Counted from the stretch's first letter, positions 46,158 to 55,935 are shown. The stretch: 64,000 bases of DNA from Deltaproteobacteria bacterium (GCA_023489335.1 JAMDCP010000013.1:23187-87186), one strand, 5' to 3'. A program made the numbers and translations. Notes: generated by a model not told the origin, from the letters alone.

Positions 46158-47486
46158 TTATTTAAAAAATTTGAGTAGCTTTTCTAAGGATATAAGCTTT
46201 TCTTCCCTCGTTTTTATATTTTTTATGGTTAATTTCTTTTCATCGACTTCTTTTTCACCTATTATAGCCACATATTCTATTTTTTTCTTATCCGCATATT
46301 TAATCTCTTTTGAAATATTCGGGGAAACCGAAACGGATAGCTCAACGCTTATGCCATTCAAACGAAGCGCTCTGGCGGCGTTATAAGCGAAAAGCCTTTC
46401 GTTTTCGCTTAAATAAACAATATATAATTTTACCGGAGAAGAAAGAGATTTAAGCGCATTTTCATCTCTTTGCATTATAATATCTATAATTCTTTCTACG
46501 CCGAAAGATATTCCGCATGCGCCTTCCGGACGGGCGCCGTACAGCTCTACCAAATTATCGTATCTTCCGCCCGCCGCAAAACTTCCGATGCTTAAATCCT
46601 TAGATTTTATTTCAAAAATAGGACCCGTATAATAACCCAGCCCCCTGACTAAAAGAGGGTCGTATTTTATAAAGTCTAAACCGATAGCGCCTGCGTTTTC
46701 GAATATGGATAAAAGCTCTTCGATTCCTTCCGCCGTTTTATTTCTAACGGATTCGTCTTTAACGGCTTCATTTACACGTTCTTTCAATATAGATAAATTT
46801 TTTACATCGTCTAAGCCGCCTAAATCGATAAATCGCATAAACGAACGGTAATTCTCTTCGTTAATCCCGTTTTCTTTAAACTCTTTAATTACTCCCGCTT
46901 CCCCGATTTTCGCGGTTTTATCCAGCGCCCTGAGCGCGGCGTCTTTTTTGCTTTCGCCTATTCCCGCTGCGTTAATAATACCATCAAGCACCTTTCTGTT
47001 GTTTATAACAATTTCGTAATCGTCAAACTCTAATTTTGCAAGTACAAAAACAGCCAGATTCAACAGTTCAAGCTCCACATTCATGGAATAAGAGCCTATT
47101 ATATCGGCATCCGCCTGATAAAACTCCCTGTATCTTCCGGTCTGAGGGTTTTCATATCTATAGACTTTGCCTATCGCATACCTTTTAAACGGTTTAGTAA
47201 GCTTTTCCCTGTTTGTCGCATAATATCTTCCTAAAGGAGAGGTAAATTCAAACCTTAAACCCAATTTTCTGTCAGCCTTGTCTTTGAAAGTATATATCTC
47301 CTTTTCGATTTCCTCGCCGCACTTCCTTGAAAGAAGCTCGAAATATTCGAAGACTGGCGAATCAATCTCGACAAACCCGTAAAGGACAAAACATTCCCTT
47401 ATAGCCTCCATAACCTTTCGTCTTAATATCATCTCTTCGGGTAAAAAATCCCTTGTCCCCTTGGGGGGCTGTACAAGTTCGCCCAT
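46158..47486 (-). CDS. hisS: histidyl-tRNA synthetase
   Basis: A 442-residue class II synthetase. It starts PPKGTRDFLPEEM and contains motif 2 (AIGKVYRYENPQTGRYREFYQ) and the histidine-binding segments LVRGLGYYTGPIFEI and AAGGRYDNLVELYG. The C-terminal anticodon-binding domain is complete. Confidence 0.95.
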   Translation of the reverse strand: MGELVQPPKGTRDFLPEEMILRRKVMEAIRECFVLYGFVEIDSPVFEYFELLSRKCGEEIEKEIYTFKDKADRKLGLRFEFTSPLGRYYATNREKLTKPFKRYAIGKVYRYENPQTGRYREFYQADADIIGSYSMNVELELLNLAVFVLAKLEFDDYEIVINNRKVLDGIINAAGIGESKKDAALRALDKTAKIGEAGVIKEFKENGINEENYRSFMRFIDLGGLDDVKNLSILKERVNEAVKDESVRNKTAEGIEELLSIFENAGAIGLDFIKYDPLLVRGLGYYTGPIFEIKSKDLSIGSFAAGGRYDNLVELYGARPEGACGISFGVERIIDIIMQRDENALKSLSSPVKLYIVYLSENERLFAYNAARALRLNGISVELSVSVSPNISKEIKYADKKKIEYVAIIGEKEVDEKKLTIKNIKTREEKLISLEKLLKFFK

Positions 47487-47526
47487 AAATTATTCAACCG
47501 TCGTATTATTCGTATTATATTTAAAT

Positions 47527-47856
47527 TTAAAGGGCAATATAAACGCACCCTTCTTTAGAAAGTTTTGCGATTTTTTCAACGCCTGCGGGTACAATCTTTG
47601 CGTAATCGGGAATATCCCCGTCCTTAAGTTCGAACATATTCATTGCATTCCTGCAGACAAAAATATTCACCCGGTTGGTAAGAACCCCCCTTAACTGCTC
47701 TTTAAGCTGGGAATGATGAAGAAGCGAAACAACTGCGGGGCCGAAAATCACGACATTTATTTCTTCCGTTTCGGCTATTGCGCTAAGGTTTTTAATAACA
47801 TTCATCAAAAGACCCGGCATTATCGTCCCGTTCGCAACCTGAATTACATATTTCAT
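47527..47856 (-). CDS. DsrE-family protein
   Basis: A 109-residue DsrE/DsrF-like protein: an N-terminal strand and amphipathic helix, a VVIFGPAV strand, VNIFVCRNAMNMFEL with the conserved Cys, and IVPAGVEKIAKLSKEG followed by a terminal strand. DsrE-like proteins take part in sulfur-carrier relays or act as small redox partners; a single Cys is compatible with persulfide carriage. It is preceded by a strong GGAGGG site. A link to the TusA-like gene is possible but they are 35 kb apart. Confidence 0.8.
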   Translation of the reverse strand: MKYVIQVANGTIMPGLLMNVIKNLSAIAETEEINVVIFGPAVVSLLHHSQLKEQLRGVLTNRVNIFVCRNAMNMFELKDGDIPDYAKIVPAGVEKIAKLSKEGCVYIAL

Positions 47857-47920
47857 TAAAATACCCTCCTTTTTTATTTTTTTTTATTAATTAAATATTT
47901 AAATGTATCTCAATTGCCTA

Positions 47921-48697
47921 TCAAACAATAGAGAGCTTCACGATATTAAAAAAAGCTGCGGGGTCCAAGCTTGCCCCTCCCACCAATACTCCGTCTATAT
48001 GAGGCTCTATCATCAATGCGCTTATGTTTGATTCCGTAACACTCCCGCCATATATAATTCTTAGCTCGTCAATTAAAAAATTTGATTTAATATAATCATA
48101 AATAAACCGGTGCATCGCTTCGCCGTCATCAGGCTTTATAGGGATCCCCGTCCCTATCGCCCATATCGGCTCATAAGCAATTATTAATGAGGTAATATTC
48201 TTGCCCTTTATCGAATTTAAAGCTATATTTAACTGATTTTCAACAAATTTCTCCTGCCCATTTTTGTTTCTAATTTCTAAATTTTCCCCGACGCATAATA
48301 TTGGAATTATTCCCCCATTGTTATAAACCGCGCTTACTTTGTTAGCTACCAGTTCATCGCTTTCGCCAAAAATATTGCGCCTTTCCGAGTGTCCGACAAT
48401 CGCATAAACACAACCGCAGTTCTTGATCATATCCAAAGAAATTTCGCCGGTATATGCCCCGCTTTGTTCATAATAAATATTTTGGGAAGAAAGTTTTATA
48501 AAACTCTCGAACGGCTTGATTATTCTATAAGCCTCGCAAAGCGAGGTGAAAGGCGGGGCAAAAACTATCTCGGTACCCGCAAAAGAACTTTTGTTTTTTA
48601 ACTCATTTATATTTCTCGCAAAGATATCGAAATAACCTTCGATGTCTTTGTTTGTTTTGTTCATTTTAAAATTTGCCGCGATTATATTTTTTTTCAT
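47921..48697 (-). CDS. tpiA: triosephosphate isomerase
   Basis: A 258-residue TIM barrel for glycolysis and gluconeogenesis. NFKMNK with the active Lys, VGHSERRNIFGE with the active His, AYEPIWAIGTG with the active Glu and IIYGGSVTESN near the C-terminus are all present. AGGGAT precedes the ATG. Confidence 0.97.
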   Translation of the reverse strand: MKKNIIAANFKMNKTNKDIEGYFDIFARNINELKNKSSFAGTEIVFAPPFTSLCEAYRIIKPFESFIKLSSQNIYYEQSGAYTGEISLDMIKNCGCVYAIVGHSERRNIFGESDELVANKVSAVYNNGGIIPILCVGENLEIRNKNGQEKFVENQLNIALNSIKGKNITSLIIAYEPIWAIGTGIPIKPDDGEAMHRFIYDYIKSNFLIDELRIIYGGSVTESNISALMIEPHIDGVLVGGASLDPAAFFNIVKLSIV

Positions 48698-48752
48698 TAA
48701 TCCCTAATCCTTACATTTATTAAATATTATCGTAAAGCGAAGCCGTAATGGT

Positions 48753-51545
48753 TTACAAATGGATTAAAACATCATGGCACCTGTCGCAAACATCGTTATA
48801 ATCCGGATGGGTCCCGACGCTCACATCATATTTCCAGCAGCGCGCGCACTTTTCTCCGTCGGCTTTTTCTATTACGGCTTCTGTAATATCGATGTCCGAT
48901 GCACCCTTTTTTTGCAGGACAACTCCCGAAACTATAAATAAATCTTTTAATTCATTGCCGTCAACTTTACTTAATAATTCATAATCCTCGCTGTTTGCCT
49001 TTAAAATAACTTTCGCTTCCAGCGAACTTCCTATGACCTTTTTATCCCTTTCTTTTTCGAGAGCCGATAATACAATGTCTCTTATATTTATTAATTTATC
49101 GAACTTCTCTTCGATTTCAAAATTCTGGTAAGTTTCGTCAGGTTCATCGAACTTTTCGAAAAATATGCTTTCCGGCCTCCCCGTCTTTTTAAAATATCCC
49201 CATGTTTCCGAAGCGCTAAAAGGTATAATAGGGGAAAGAAATTTTATAAAGATATTCAGCGCATAGTAGAATACGGTTTGAACGGCTTTTCTTTTAACCG
49301 AATCTTTTCCCTCCGTATAAAGTGTATCCTTCATGATATCCAAGTAAAAAGAAGAAAATTCGATGAGGAACTTGTATATTCCCTGATATACTAAATGAAA
49401 ATCGTAATTTTCATAATATCTTAAAATATCCTGGGATAGAAGCGTCAATCTGTGCAGGGCATATTTATCCAGTTCGGCAATATCTTCATATTTTACCGAA
49501 TTTATACTCCCGTCAAAATCGTATAAATTCCCAAGCATAAACCGCAATGTATTTCTTATCTTTCTATATCCTTCCGAAAGCCTCTGGATTATTTCCTGGG
49601 ATATTCTCATATCGTTTTTATAGTCTTCGGACGCAGCCCAGAGCCTTAATATATCGGCGCCGTACTTGTTTATGATTTCATCGGGACTGATTACATTGCC
49701 TAAAGACTTCGACATCTTCTTCCCCGAACTGTCAACCACAAAACCATGGGTTAAAACCGTTTTATAAGGCGCGCCGTCGCCTGTTCCGACCCCTATCAAA
49801 AGGCTTGAATGGAACCAGCCTCTATGCTGGTCGGAACCCTCTAAATATAAGTCGGCGGGAAAAGCGTTATTTTTTAATTCTTTATCATTTTTTAATACGC
49901 AGAAATAACTAACCCCGCTATCGAACCAGACATCGAGTATGTCTTCTTCCTTTTCAAATTCCTTTGAACCGCATTTTTTGCATTTAACCTCTTTTTCGCT
50001 TAAGTTTATAAAGTAACCCGCCGGTTTATCGAACCACAAATCCGCCCCGTATTTTTCGAATTCGCCTGCTATTTTAAGAGTTAAATCATAATCAATGTAG
50101 GCTTCCCCGCAATTTTTACAATAAAATGCCGTTATGGGGACGCCCCACGACCTCTGCCTCGAAACGCACCAATCAGGCCTTGTTTCAAGCATGCCGGAAA
50201 TCCTGTCTATGCCCCATTTCGGAATCCAATTTACCGATTCTATCTCCTTAAGGGATTTATCCCTTAAATTATTTATGCCCATAGAAATAAACCACTGTTT
50301 GGTTGACCTTAAAATTACAGGGTTTTTACACCGCCAGCAGTGGGGATAGGAATGTTCTATCTTTTCTTCGAGAACCAGAGCTCCGGCTTCTTTAAGCTTT
50401 TCTATTACATAAGGATTTGATTCGAATACATGCATCCCCGCAAATGTATCCACATCTTTTAAAAATCTCCCCTCGTTATCGACGGGCGCATAAGCCGGAA
50501 GGTTATATCTAAGACCGATAGCGTAATCATCGTCTCCATGGCCCGGCGCCGTGTGAACAAGCCCCGTTCCCGCATCTTTTTTAACATGCGAACCCAATAT
50601 TAACAACGAATCTCTATTTATAAAAGGGTGGGCGGCAATTTTATTTTCCAAATTTTTACCGTTTGTTTTTGCTATAACCCTGTAATCAAGATACCCGAAT
50701 TTTTTCATTAATTCATCCGCAAGGCTTTCCTCGAGGATAAAAATCTCCTCTCCGCTATCCACGAAAGAATATTCAAAATCGGGATTTAAAGATATTGCAA
50801 GATTGGACGGGATAGTCCACGGCGTCGTAGTCCAGATAACGGCAAAAATATCTTTATTGCCTATCCCGGAATAATTAATAATATCTTCTAAATTAGATTT
50901 GATTCTAAACTTGACATAAATCGAAGGGGACGATTTTTGGGCATATTCGACTTCCGCCTCCGCAAGAGCGGTTTTGCAGGACGAACACCAGTAAATCGGT
51001 TTATTTGCCCTGTAAAGTCCCCCGTTTTTGATGAAATCCGCCAACTTTCTGACGGTATTTGCCTCATAAGAATAGTTCATTGTAAGATAAGGGTCATCAT
51101 ATCTGCCGATGCTCCCAAGCCTTTTAAACTCTTGCCTTTGAATATCCACAAACTTATTGGCGTAGTCCCTGCAAAGGCGCCTTTTTTCACTCTTTGAGAT
51201 GGAGTCCTTTGATTTTAGGGTTTTATCGACATTGTGCTCGATGGGGAGTCCGTGGCAATCCCAACCGGGGATAAACGGCGTGTTGTATCCCGACATCAAT
51301 TTAAACCGGACTATTATATCCTTTAATATTTTATTTAAAGCCGTCCCCAGATGAATATGCCCGTTGGCGTAAGGGGGTCCGTCATGAAGTATAAATGTTT
51401 TTGCCCTGTTTTGCGCCTGTTTTATAAGGTTTTCGTAAAGCTTATTTTCTTCCCACTCCCGAAGGAGTTTTTCCTCGGTAATTTTTAAATTTGCCTTCAT
51501 CGGAAAATCGGTCTTCGGAAGGTTTAAAGTGTCCTTATAATCCAT
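48753..51545 (-). CDS. ileS: isoleucyl-tRNA synthetase
   Basis: A 930-residue class I enzyme. The HIGH motif is within PPYANGHIHLGTALNKILKD; the KMSKS motif is KMSKSLGNVISP. A CP1 editing domain lies between, and the C-terminal zinc ribbon is CARCWKYD with CDRCHDV. I place the start at ATG 51545, seven bases after AGGGA; an in-frame start ten codons upstream is weaker. No T-box is visible upstream. Confidence 0.95.
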   Translation of the reverse strand: MDYKDTLNLPKTDFPMKANLKITEEKLLREWEENKLYENLIKQAQNRAKTFILHDGPPYANGHIHLGTALNKILKDIIVRFKLMSGYNTPFIPGWDCHGLPIEHNVDKTLKSKDSISKSEKRRLCRDYANKFVDIQRQEFKRLGSIGRYDDPYLTMNYSYEANTVRKLADFIKNGGLYRANKPIYWCSSCKTALAEAEVEYAQKSSPSIYVKFRIKSNLEDIINYSGIGNKDIFAVIWTTTPWTIPSNLAISLNPDFEYSFVDSGEEIFILEESLADELMKKFGYLDYRVIAKTNGKNLENKIAAHPFINRDSLLILGSHVKKDAGTGLVHTAPGHGDDDYAIGLRYNLPAYAPVDNEGRFLKDVDTFAGMHVFESNPYVIEKLKEAGALVLEEKIEHSYPHCWRCKNPVILRSTKQWFISMGINNLRDKSLKEIESVNWIPKWGIDRISGMLETRPDWCVSRQRSWGVPITAFYCKNCGEAYIDYDLTLKIAGEFEKYGADLWFDKPAGYFINLSEKEVKCKKCGSKEFEKEEDILDVWFDSGVSYFCVLKNDKELKNNAFPADLYLEGSDQHRGWFHSSLLIGVGTGDGAPYKTVLTHGFVVDSSGKKMSKSLGNVISPDEIINKYGADILRLWAASEDYKNDMRISQEIIQRLSEGYRKIRNTLRFMLGNLYDFDGSINSVKYEDIAELDKYALHRLTLLSQDILRYYENYDFHLVYQGIYKFLIEFSSFYLDIMKDTLYTEGKDSVKRKAVQTVFYYALNIFIKFLSPIIPFSASETWGYFKKTGRPESIFFEKFDEPDETYQNFEIEEKFDKLINIRDIVLSALEKERDKKVIGSSLEAKVILKANSEDYELLSKVDGNELKDLFIVSGVVLQKKGASDIDITEAVIEKADGEKCARCWKYDVSVGTHPDYNDVCDRCHDVLIHL

Positions 51546-51569
51546 AATAGTCCCTGTAATTTGTAATTC

Positions 51570-51640
51570 CCGCATACGCAGGAAAGTTCCAAAGGAACTT
51601 CACGAGCACCGTCAGGTGCGAGAGCGAAGCGGTAATCTAT
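51570..51640. repeat. intergenic hairpin repeat
   Basis: The gap between the 2-hydroxyacid dehydrogenase gene and ileS carries two perfect small hairpins: AAGTTCC-AAA-GGAACTT (51584-51600) and GCACC-GTCA-GGTGC (51606-51619). A GCGAAGCGGTAATC tail follows, resembling known dispersed intergenic repeats. Confidence 0.45.
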
Positions 51641-51648
51641 TAAATAAA

Positions 51649-52683
51649 TTAAATTTTAGTTATTAAATCTTTATTTACGCAGTTTGTTAAATCACCGCTA
51701 TTTATCCAATCATTTATATTTTTGGCGCAAATGCGGGAAATATCCGCGATAGACTCATAAGTCGCCCCGCCGATATGGGGCGTTGCGATAACATTAAAGT
51801 GGAATATCTCATCGCTTATATGCACAGGCTCTTCCCAGAACACATCAAGCCCTGCCCCTTTAATCTTTCCGCTTTTTAATCCTTTTATAAGCGCACTTTT
51901 ATCGATTAGCCCCGCCCTTCCCACATTTATTATAAATGAACCGTTTTTCATTAAACCTATCGTCTCATCGTTAATCATGTTTTCGGTATTTTCAGCCAGA
52001 GGAACCGCAAGAATAATATAATCGACCAACGGCAAAATCGATTTAAAATCGTCATTTACCGTGCCTGCAAATTTAATGCCCAGGTTTTTTGCATAATTCG
52101 CCCTGGGTTTGCTGTGCTTTAAACCATAAATTTCGGCGCCCACGGCTTTTAATATTTTAATAACCTCGAGCCCGATTCCTCCAAGCCCGACAATCCCGAA
52201 TTTTTTTCCGGAAATGCTATGCCCCATGGGTTCGTTTGCAACACCGTGATTAATCGAGTTTATGCAGCCGTTATAATCCCTTGCAAGCGCAAGAATAAAA
52301 AACAAGGACAGTTCCGCAACCGAAACAGCATTATAAGTGCCGGCCGTAGGGGCATTAAACACAGGCACCCCTCTTTTAGAGGCGCAGCCCATATCCACAT
52401 TTTCATATCCAATCCCAAACTGCTGAATTAACTTAATATTGCCAAAGGATAAAATATCCTCGCCTATGCTAATGCCGGCATTTACGATTAAAGCAAAATC
52501 TTTATTTAAAAAAGATAACCTTTTCGAACCTGCATCGCCAAAGGCTATGTTAAAATCATTTGCCTTTTTAATATCGTTTAAAAAATCGTCCCTGCCTGTG
52601 TAATGCACCACATTATGTCCCGAGAGATACGGTTTTAAAATGCCGAACATCTCCCTTGACCTTAATATTGCAACTATGTTCAT
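51649..52683 (-). CDS. D-2-hydroxyacid dehydrogenase (phosphoglycerate dehydrogenase-like)
   Basis: A 344-residue NAD-dependent dehydrogenase. The Rossmann motif is GIVGLGGIGLEVIKIL (near residue 165). The catalytic Arg, Glu and His are in INVGRAGLID, DVFWEEPV and TPHIGGATYES. There is no ACT or other regulatory domain. Substrates in this family include 3-phosphoglycerate, glycerate and other 2-hydroxyacids; the exact one cannot be read here. Confidence 0.88.
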   Translation of the reverse strand: MNIVAILRSREMFGILKPYLSGHNVVHYTGRDDFLNDIKKANDFNIAFGDAGSKRLSFLNKDFALIVNAGISIGEDILSFGNIKLIQQFGIGYENVDMGCASKRGVPVFNAPTAGTYNAVSVAELSLFFILALARDYNGCINSINHGVANEPMGHSISGKKFGIVGLGGIGLEVIKILKAVGAEIYGLKHSKPRANYAKNLGIKFAGTVNDDFKSILPLVDYIILAVPLAENTENMINDETIGLMKNGSFIINVGRAGLIDKSALIKGLKSGKIKGAGLDVFWEEPVHISDEIFHFNVIATPHIGGATYESIADISRICAKNINDWINSGDLTNCVNKDLITKI

Positions 52684-52700
52684 TTATTGTTTAAATGCTG

Positions 52701-53090
52701 TTAACTTTTCTTTATTATTTTTTTAGAATTTTCAATATTTTTTGACTTTTTGGCTGTTTTTGCGGCAATTGTTTTAACGGTGGGCTGGGCGGTAAAACCT
52801 TTTAAAGAGCCCTCGCCTTTGCAAAGCTGTATCTTTTTTGAATATGTATAGTTATCGGGGCATATATAAATGTGGTTTTCTCCCTTAAATATATTTATTT
52901 TTGTGTCTGGAGTAGTATTATATCCTTTTAGGCTTCCCTTGCCGACGCAAAGCTGTATTTTAGGACTATAGGAATATCCGAGCGGACAATAGAATTTGGC
53001 AAAAGAGACCCCCGTTAAAATGGATAAAAGAAAGGCAAAAGAAAAAATTGACAAAACAATTTGGCCCACAAAACCTTTACGGCTTTTCAT
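52701..53090 (-). CDS. small secreted protein with two cysteine repeats, unknown function
   Basis: A 129-residue protein with an N-terminal hydrophobic export signal (about residues 10-31, ending GVSFA). Two copies of a short motif follow: a CPLGYSYSPKIQLC block then GKGSLKGYN, and a CPDNYTYSKKIQLC block then GEGSLKGFT, about 45 residues apart. A lysine-rich tail (about 25 residues) closes the protein. The paired cysteines 13 residues apart suggest disulfide-stabilised loops or a metal site. I do not recognise the family. Confidence 0.7.
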   Translation of the reverse strand: MKSRKGFVGQIVLSIFSFAFLLSILTGVSFAKFYCPLGYSYSPKIQLCVGKGSLKGYNTTPDTKINIFKGENHIYICPDNYTYSKKIQLCKGEGSLKGFTAQPTVKTIAAKTAKKSKNIENSKKIIKKS

Positions 53091-53169
53091 AAGTTAAATC
53101 CCCCCTACTTTTTTAAAATTAATTTTTCCTATTATACCACCTGAGGATTAATTTGTGAACCTTTTTAAA

Positions 53170-53748
53170 TTATAAATTTCCGTTATAACTTACAAGGCCG
53201 GTTACCGGATAAACATAAAAGGTCAGTTGGGACGGCGAAGCGCCGAAAGATATATTGTTTATATTTGACAGTGCAGTAAAACCGCTGCAACTTGATTCTG
53301 CAAATCCCCCCGGCTCTCCCGCCGAATTAAACGCGATATAGTTTGCGCTTATTCCTGATACGCTATAACTTATGCCGTAGCCCATAGTAACATAAAAATT
53401 GCTTGTTGTTTGCGAAAGCGGGTTTGTAAGCGGCTCTAAAGCGGGAGAGGCTGCGCCGTTGCAGGCGCATACCGCATAACCCGAATAACTCGCGACGGTA
53501 TTCCCTAAAGTACAAGAAGGATTTGCGCCGGAAGCGGAAAATACGACGGCCGTATATGTAAAATGGCTCATTGCATAATTTTGGGCATATCTTATTGCCG
53601 ATTGAAGCTGTCTTTCATACATCCCCCTGTTGCTCGAAACCGCCGAGTTAAGCCCTACGGTTCCGATAATGCCTATAATCCCCAGCAGGATAATGACCAT
53701 TATTATCTCGACGAGGCTAAAACCGCCGTTATTTTTCTTAACCTCCAC
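53170..53748 (-). CDS. possible separate type IV pilin/GspH-like pseudopilin
   Basis: If translated from the in-frame GTG at 53748, the product is about 192 residues with a nine-residue leader ending GG, cleaved before FSLVEIIMVI. It has the hydrophobic N-terminal helix and the GspH/FimT layout with cysteines in the globular part. No good ribosome binding site is at the right distance, and no other pilus or type II secretion genes are nearby. This is the alternative reading of the fusion entry. Confidence 0.35.
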   Translation of the reverse strand: MEVKKNNGGFSLVEIIMVIILLGIIGIIGTVGLNSAVSSNRGMYERQLQSAIRYAQNYAMSHFTYTAVVFSASGANPSCTLGNTVASYSGYAVCACNGAASPALEPLTNPLSQTTSNFYVTMGYGISYSVSGISANYIAFNSAGEPGGFAESSCSGFTALSNINNISFGASPSQLTFYVYPVTGLVSYNGNL

Positions 53749-55854
53749 GGATGCCGAAAAAAAAGTTGCTCCTCCGCCGATATCGGATAAACTATCCGGG
53801 GTCAAAACATTTACGCCACTGCCGTTTTTATAATTTTCCCGACGCCATAAGCCGGCCGAAACCACGACGCCGGGTAAAACAGAATCTATGACTTTAGCTT
53901 TTATAACGACACTGCCACGCCCGTTTTCAACCTTAACGATATCGCCGTCTTTTATTCCCCTGACTTTCGCGTCTTCCGGATTAATTTCTAAAAATGGCTC
54001 CTGGGACTTAATTTTAAGAGAAGGGGTATCGGCAAAAGTGGAATTCAGGAAAAAGTGGTTCGGCGGAGTTATAAGCGTCAGCGGGAAACCTCCTTCAGAT
54101 TCGGCCGATATTTTTTCGCAGGAGCCGTTAAGGGTATTAAAAGAATTAATTACGCCGTTATTGCCGTCAAGCCGTTCTTCTTTAAGTTTTTCTCTAATCG
54201 GCTTATAATCTGGTATATCTTTTAATCCTAATTTAGCAACTTTTTCGCTTTTAAACTCGATTTTGCCTGACCGGGTAAAAGGGCTGCCTTCGGCAAACGG
54301 ACGGTCTAAAACATTCAGCATAATAAACCGCTCTTTTTTTAGCCGGCCTAATGTTACCCCCTGTTCGCGCCAGTATGGAAGGTCTAACGCCTCGCCTGCT
54401 ATATCTTCTTCGGAATCCGAAAAACAGGGCTCTGTAAAGCCGAAACCCTTTGCTATAAGTTTAAACACATCTATATTGGGTTTAGCCTCGCCGACCCTTG
54501 CAATTACAGGATTAGCCCACTGCAACGAAGTATGCCAATAACTTTTATACAGGTCTGCATGTTCGAAACTTGTGGTTGCAGGCAGGATAATATCCGCCCA
54601 TTTTGCGGTATCCGTCATAACTTGTTCATGAACAACGGTGAAAAGATCCTCCCGCGCCAGTCCTTTTAAAACTAAATTTTGATTTGGCGCTACAACCGCC
54701 GGGTTGCTGTTGTAAATATAAATCGAACGGATGGGAGGATTAAGCTCGCACAGAACCTTTCCAAGCTGGACCATGTTTACCGCCCTTGGAGAATTTTTAA
54801 GTAAATCGGGTCTTTCCAATGCCCCGTCATTTAACGGAAAGTACCCCGAATTGGACCTTAAAGCGCCGCCGCCCTTATCCTTCCAGGCTCCTACCAATGC
54901 GGGCAACAGTGAAATAGCCCATGTATTTATGCCGCCGTTGTTGTGATGCTGAAGGCCGTTTCCGATGCGGATAAAGCATGGTTTTGTTCCGGCATAAGAA
55001 TAGGCAAGGCTTTCAATCTGTTTTTCCGTAAGGCCCGTTAAATCCGCAACAAGTCCGGGCGGATATTCCTTTGTCTTCGCTTTAAAACTTTCAAAGCCGT
55101 ATGAATATTTTTCCAAAAATATTTTATCGGCCAAACCGTCTCTTATTATGATATGAGCAATGCCCAAAGCCAGGGCTCCGTCGGATCCGGGCAGAATTAA
55201 ATAAAATTCGTCCGCCCATTTTGCGGTTTTATTTTTATGAACATCTATCGCTATAATTTTTGCCCCGTTTTTTCGGGCATTGTCGGCCAAAATAGCCTGA
55301 TGCATGTTTGTTTCCAAAGCGTTGATGCCCCAGAATATTATTAATTTGGCGCGAGCTGTATCTATCGGGTTTATGCCGGCAGACTTGCCGTAAGCAAGCT
55401 GATAACCTAAATTTCCCGCGGTGGAACATATAGTGCGCTCAAGCCTCGTTGCCCCTATTTTATTAAAAAGGCGCCTATCCATGCTGCCGTGGTTTATTAC
55501 GCCTTCGGTCCCTCCGTAAGAATACGGCAAAATGCTTTCGGGACCGGATGTCCTGATAAGCTCTTGCCAGCGCTTTACAATTGTTTCTACGGCTTCTTCC
55601 CAGCTTATTCTTTCAAACCCGCCGGCGCCCTTTTCCCCCGTTCTGCGCATGGGGTAAAGTATCCGCGAAGGATTATAGATACGCTCGGGATAAGCCCTGA
55701 CCTTTTCGCAAATTACCCCTCTGGTTACAGGATGAGACGGGTCTCCCGCAACTTTAATTATATTCCCGTTATCTATTTCCACCTTTAACGAACATGTATC
55801 GGGGCAGTCATGCGGGCAAACGGAATAGCAAATTTCCACCGGTTTAATCCTCAA
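53170..55854 (-). CDS. molybdopterin oxidoreductase running in frame into a prepilin-like domain
   Basis: A continuous 894-codon frame. Residues 1-707 are a molybdopterin-guanine-dinucleotide oxidoreductase of the formate dehydrogenase/DMSO reductase family: N-terminal [4Fe-4S] cysteines 13, 17, 21 and about 49 (CPHDCPDTC), a Moco core, and a C-terminal MopB domain ending LTPDSLSDIGGGATFFSASVEVKK. No Sec or obvious Cys ligand identifies the substrate. Where such proteins normally end, residue 708 onward reads NNGGFSLVEIIMVIILLGI, a class III signal of type IV pilins or GspH with Glu5, then a 170-residue pseudopilin-like domain. A GTG at 53748 could start the pilin part separately. It may be a true fusion, a lost stop codon, or overlapping genes. 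Confidence 0.8.
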   Translation of the reverse strand: MRIKPVEICYSVCPHDCPDTCSLKVEIDNGNIIKVAGDPSHPVTRGVICEKVRAYPERIYNPSRILYPMRRTGEKGAGGFERISWEEAVETIVKRWQELIRTSGPESILPYSYGGTEGVINHGSMDRRLFNKIGATRLERTICSTAGNLGYQLAYGKSAGINPIDTARAKLIIFWGINALETNMHQAILADNARKNGAKIIAIDVHKNKTAKWADEFYLILPGSDGALALGIAHIIIRDGLADKIFLEKYSYGFESFKAKTKEYPPGLVADLTGLTEKQIESLAYSYAGTKPCFIRIGNGLQHHNNGGINTWAISLLPALVGAWKDKGGGALRSNSGYFPLNDGALERPDLLKNSPRAVNMVQLGKVLCELNPPIRSIYIYNSNPAVVAPNQNLVLKGLAREDLFTVVHEQVMTDTAKWADIILPATTSFEHADLYKSYWHTSLQWANPVIARVGEAKPNIDVFKLIAKGFGFTEPCFSDSEEDIAGEALDLPYWREQGVTLGRLKKERFIMLNVLDRPFAEGSPFTRSGKIEFKSEKVAKLGLKDIPDYKPIREKLKEERLDGNNGVINSFNTLNGSCEKISAESEGGFPLTLITPPNHFFLNSTFADTPSLKIKSQEPFLEINPEDAKVRGIKDGDIVKVENGRGSVVIKAKVIDSVLPGVVVSAGLWRRENYKNGSGVNVLTPDSLSDIGGGATFFSASVEVKKNNGGFSLVEIIMVIILLGIIGIIGTVGLNSAVSSNRGMYERQLQSAIRYAQNYAMSHFTYTAVVFSASGANPSCTLGNTVASYSGYAVCACNGAASPALEPLTNPLSQTTSNFYVTMGYGISYSVSGISANYIAFNSAGEPGGFAESSCSGFTALSNINNISFGASPSQLTFYVYPVTGLVSYNGNL

Positions 55855-55935
55855 TAAAATATATATTTTCTATTTTAACATAAAAATATTGTTAAATCGA
55901 AAATTTTCCGTGGTTTCGGTGTCTAAAAATTACGA

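Noticed and set aside
51546..51648. Possible T-box ahead of ileS
   Set aside because: Only small symmetric hairpins are present; no T-box consensus or specifier loop was found.
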